Source of the DNA: Candidatus Omnitrophota bacterium
Lineage (GTDB): Bacteria; Ratteibacteria; UBA8468; B48-G9; JAFGKM01
Direction: 5' to 3'
NCBI GenBank assembly: GCA_023818745.1
Contig: JAMWBY010000079.1
Coordinates: forward strand, 1-5,626
Length of the DNA: 5,626 bases
Shown here piece by piece: positions 5,077 to 5,626 of this stretch; positions within the stretch are counted from its first letter, which is position 1; each line of letters begins with the position of its first letter. The position numbers and the translations under genes were made by a program. The notes under the pieces were generated by a model that saw only the letters and a list, made by a program, of their open reading frames with translations, made no database searches and was not told the origin of the DNA.

Positions 5077-5083
5077 AAAAAAA

Positions 5084-5092
5084 TGGTATAAT
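5084..5092 (+). promoter_or_regulatory. Extended -10 promoter of the permease gene
   Basis: TGG-TATAAT is a perfect -10 hexamer (5087-5092) with the extended TGn motif (5084-5086). The -35 position (about 5064-5069, TTTTCT) is poor, as extended -10 promoters tolerate, and the A/T block upstream could supply an UP element. Transcription would begin near 5099, giving a leader of about 17 nt. Confidence 0.6.
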
Positions 5093-5115
5093 TTTAACAA
5101 CAAATGGGAGTATAT

Positions 5116-5626
5116 ATGGTAAAAAAAATAGAAAAACAATTGAGTTTACCTTTAAAAAACGCCTTCCATATGAGTCTGAGAAATTTTAAAATAAGATTTG
5201 GTAGATCAATTATAGTTACAATGTCAATTTTACTTGGGATTGCTTTTTTTATGTCCATTATGACTTCAAATGCTTTCACAATGGCTCTAATAGAGAAAGG
5301 ACCTGAAAATATAAAAATAATACTTCTTGAAAATCTTCAAGAGATAAAAACAAGGCAAACATGGTTGGTAGTTCTTTCTTTACTTGTATGCACTGTTGGG
5401 ATTATAAATTCAATGCTTATGTCTGTTACCGAAAGGTCAAGAGAAATAGGAACTATGAAATGTCTTGGAGCACTTGATAGATTTGTTATGGAATTATTTT
5501 TACTTGAATCAATGATACATGGAATAGGTGGTTCAATTGTTGGAAGTATTTTGGGAGTTTTAATAATGACTTTAGTTTATATTATTCAGTATAAAGGATT
5601 TATTTTATCAATTTTCCCACTTACAA
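5116..5626 (+). CDS. FtsX-family ABC transporter permease, N-terminal part (partial)
   Basis: The frame is open to the window end (170 whole codons). ATG 5116 is preferred because GGGAG (5106-5110) lies 5 nt upstream; an in-frame ATG at 5104 overlaps that site. The N terminus (LKNAFHMSLRNFKIRFGRS, about 13-31) matches the amphipathic start of MacB/LolC-type permeases, followed by TM1 (about 31-50). Only about 32 residues separate TM1 from TM2 (about 83-103), so the usual large extracytoplasmic MacB-PCD domain is missing. Then comes the FtsX hallmark NSMLMSVTERSREIGTMKCLGALDRF (98-123), the loop contacting the ATPase, and TM3 (about 129-156). It should form a membrane permease with a separate ATPase encoded nearby, probably to the right. 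The cargo cannot be told, and the 3' end is outside the window. Confidence 0.85.
   Translation, partial: MVKKIEKQLSLPLKNAFHMSLRNFKIRFGRSIIVTMSILLGIAFFMSIMTSNAFTMALIEKGPENIKIILLENLQEIKTRQTWLVVLSLLVCTVGIINSMLMSVTERSREIGTMKCLGALDRFVMELFLLESMIHGIGGSIVGSILGVLIMTLVYIIQYKGFILSIFPLT

Noticed and set aside
5094..5279. 61-aa minus-strand frame
   Set aside because: It is antisense to the FtsX-type permease start, whose + strand reading has an SD, a promoter and family motifs.
1..5626. CRISPR array, toxin-antitoxin or restriction/anti-phage module
   Set aside because: There is no regularly spaced repeat set. The only direct repeat is the two-copy tRNA duplication, and no gene resembles a nuclease, toxin or methyltransferase.

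Overview
This is a low-GC bacterial window (most of it is roughly 25-30% G+C by eye) with tightly packed genes. Shine-Dalgarno motifs, a tRNA without an encoded CCA end and classical -10/-35 boxes show that it is bacterial. The lineage cannot be fixed from the sequence. A group-4 hydrogenase of the Mrp/Mbh type, a GH171 muramidase, a eukaryote-like Ser/Thr kinase and a short FtsX-type permease with a 'TMKCLGALD' motif would suit an anaerobic candidate-phylum bacterium (for example an Omnitrophota-like or related lineage). That placement is inference.

Left part (1-2090, + strand): the tail of an MrpG/MnhG-like antiporter subunit is followed after 2 nt by a HycF/MbhN-like two-[4Fe-4S] ferredoxin subunit with a C-terminal zinc-knuckle cysteine set. 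Together they look like the end of a membrane-bound, ion-pumping hydrogenase (or related respiratory complex) operon. A secreted DUF1343/NamZ (GH171) exo-N-acetylmuramidase follows after about 107 nt.

Middle (2091-3114, +): a plausible extended -10 promoter precedes a two-gene unit. It encodes a single-pass membrane TPR protein and, through an ATGA overlap, a small exported helical protein of unknown function. It converges tail-to-tail, with a 15-bp overlap, on a minus-strand pair.

Minus-strand pair (4564-3100): a stand-alone cytosolic Ser/Thr protein kinase overlaps by 23 nt a calcineurin-like metallophosphoesterase. This is a probable writer/eraser or signalling pair that is translationally coupled.

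Right part (4565-5626): a complete tRNA-Leu(UAA) on the minus strand has a good promoter. Its last 30 nt plus 16 nt of 3' flank are duplicated exactly (46-bp direct repeat) 157 bp further downstream. Between the copies lies a 111-bp, about 60% GC, hairpin-rich insert, utterly unlike its surroundings. The arrangement resembles attachment sites at a tRNA 3' end with almost nothing left between them, and it is the most unusual structure in the window. A divergent FtsX-family ABC permease gene, cut by the window end, starts at 5116 behind an extended -10 promoter and an A/T-only inverted repeat.
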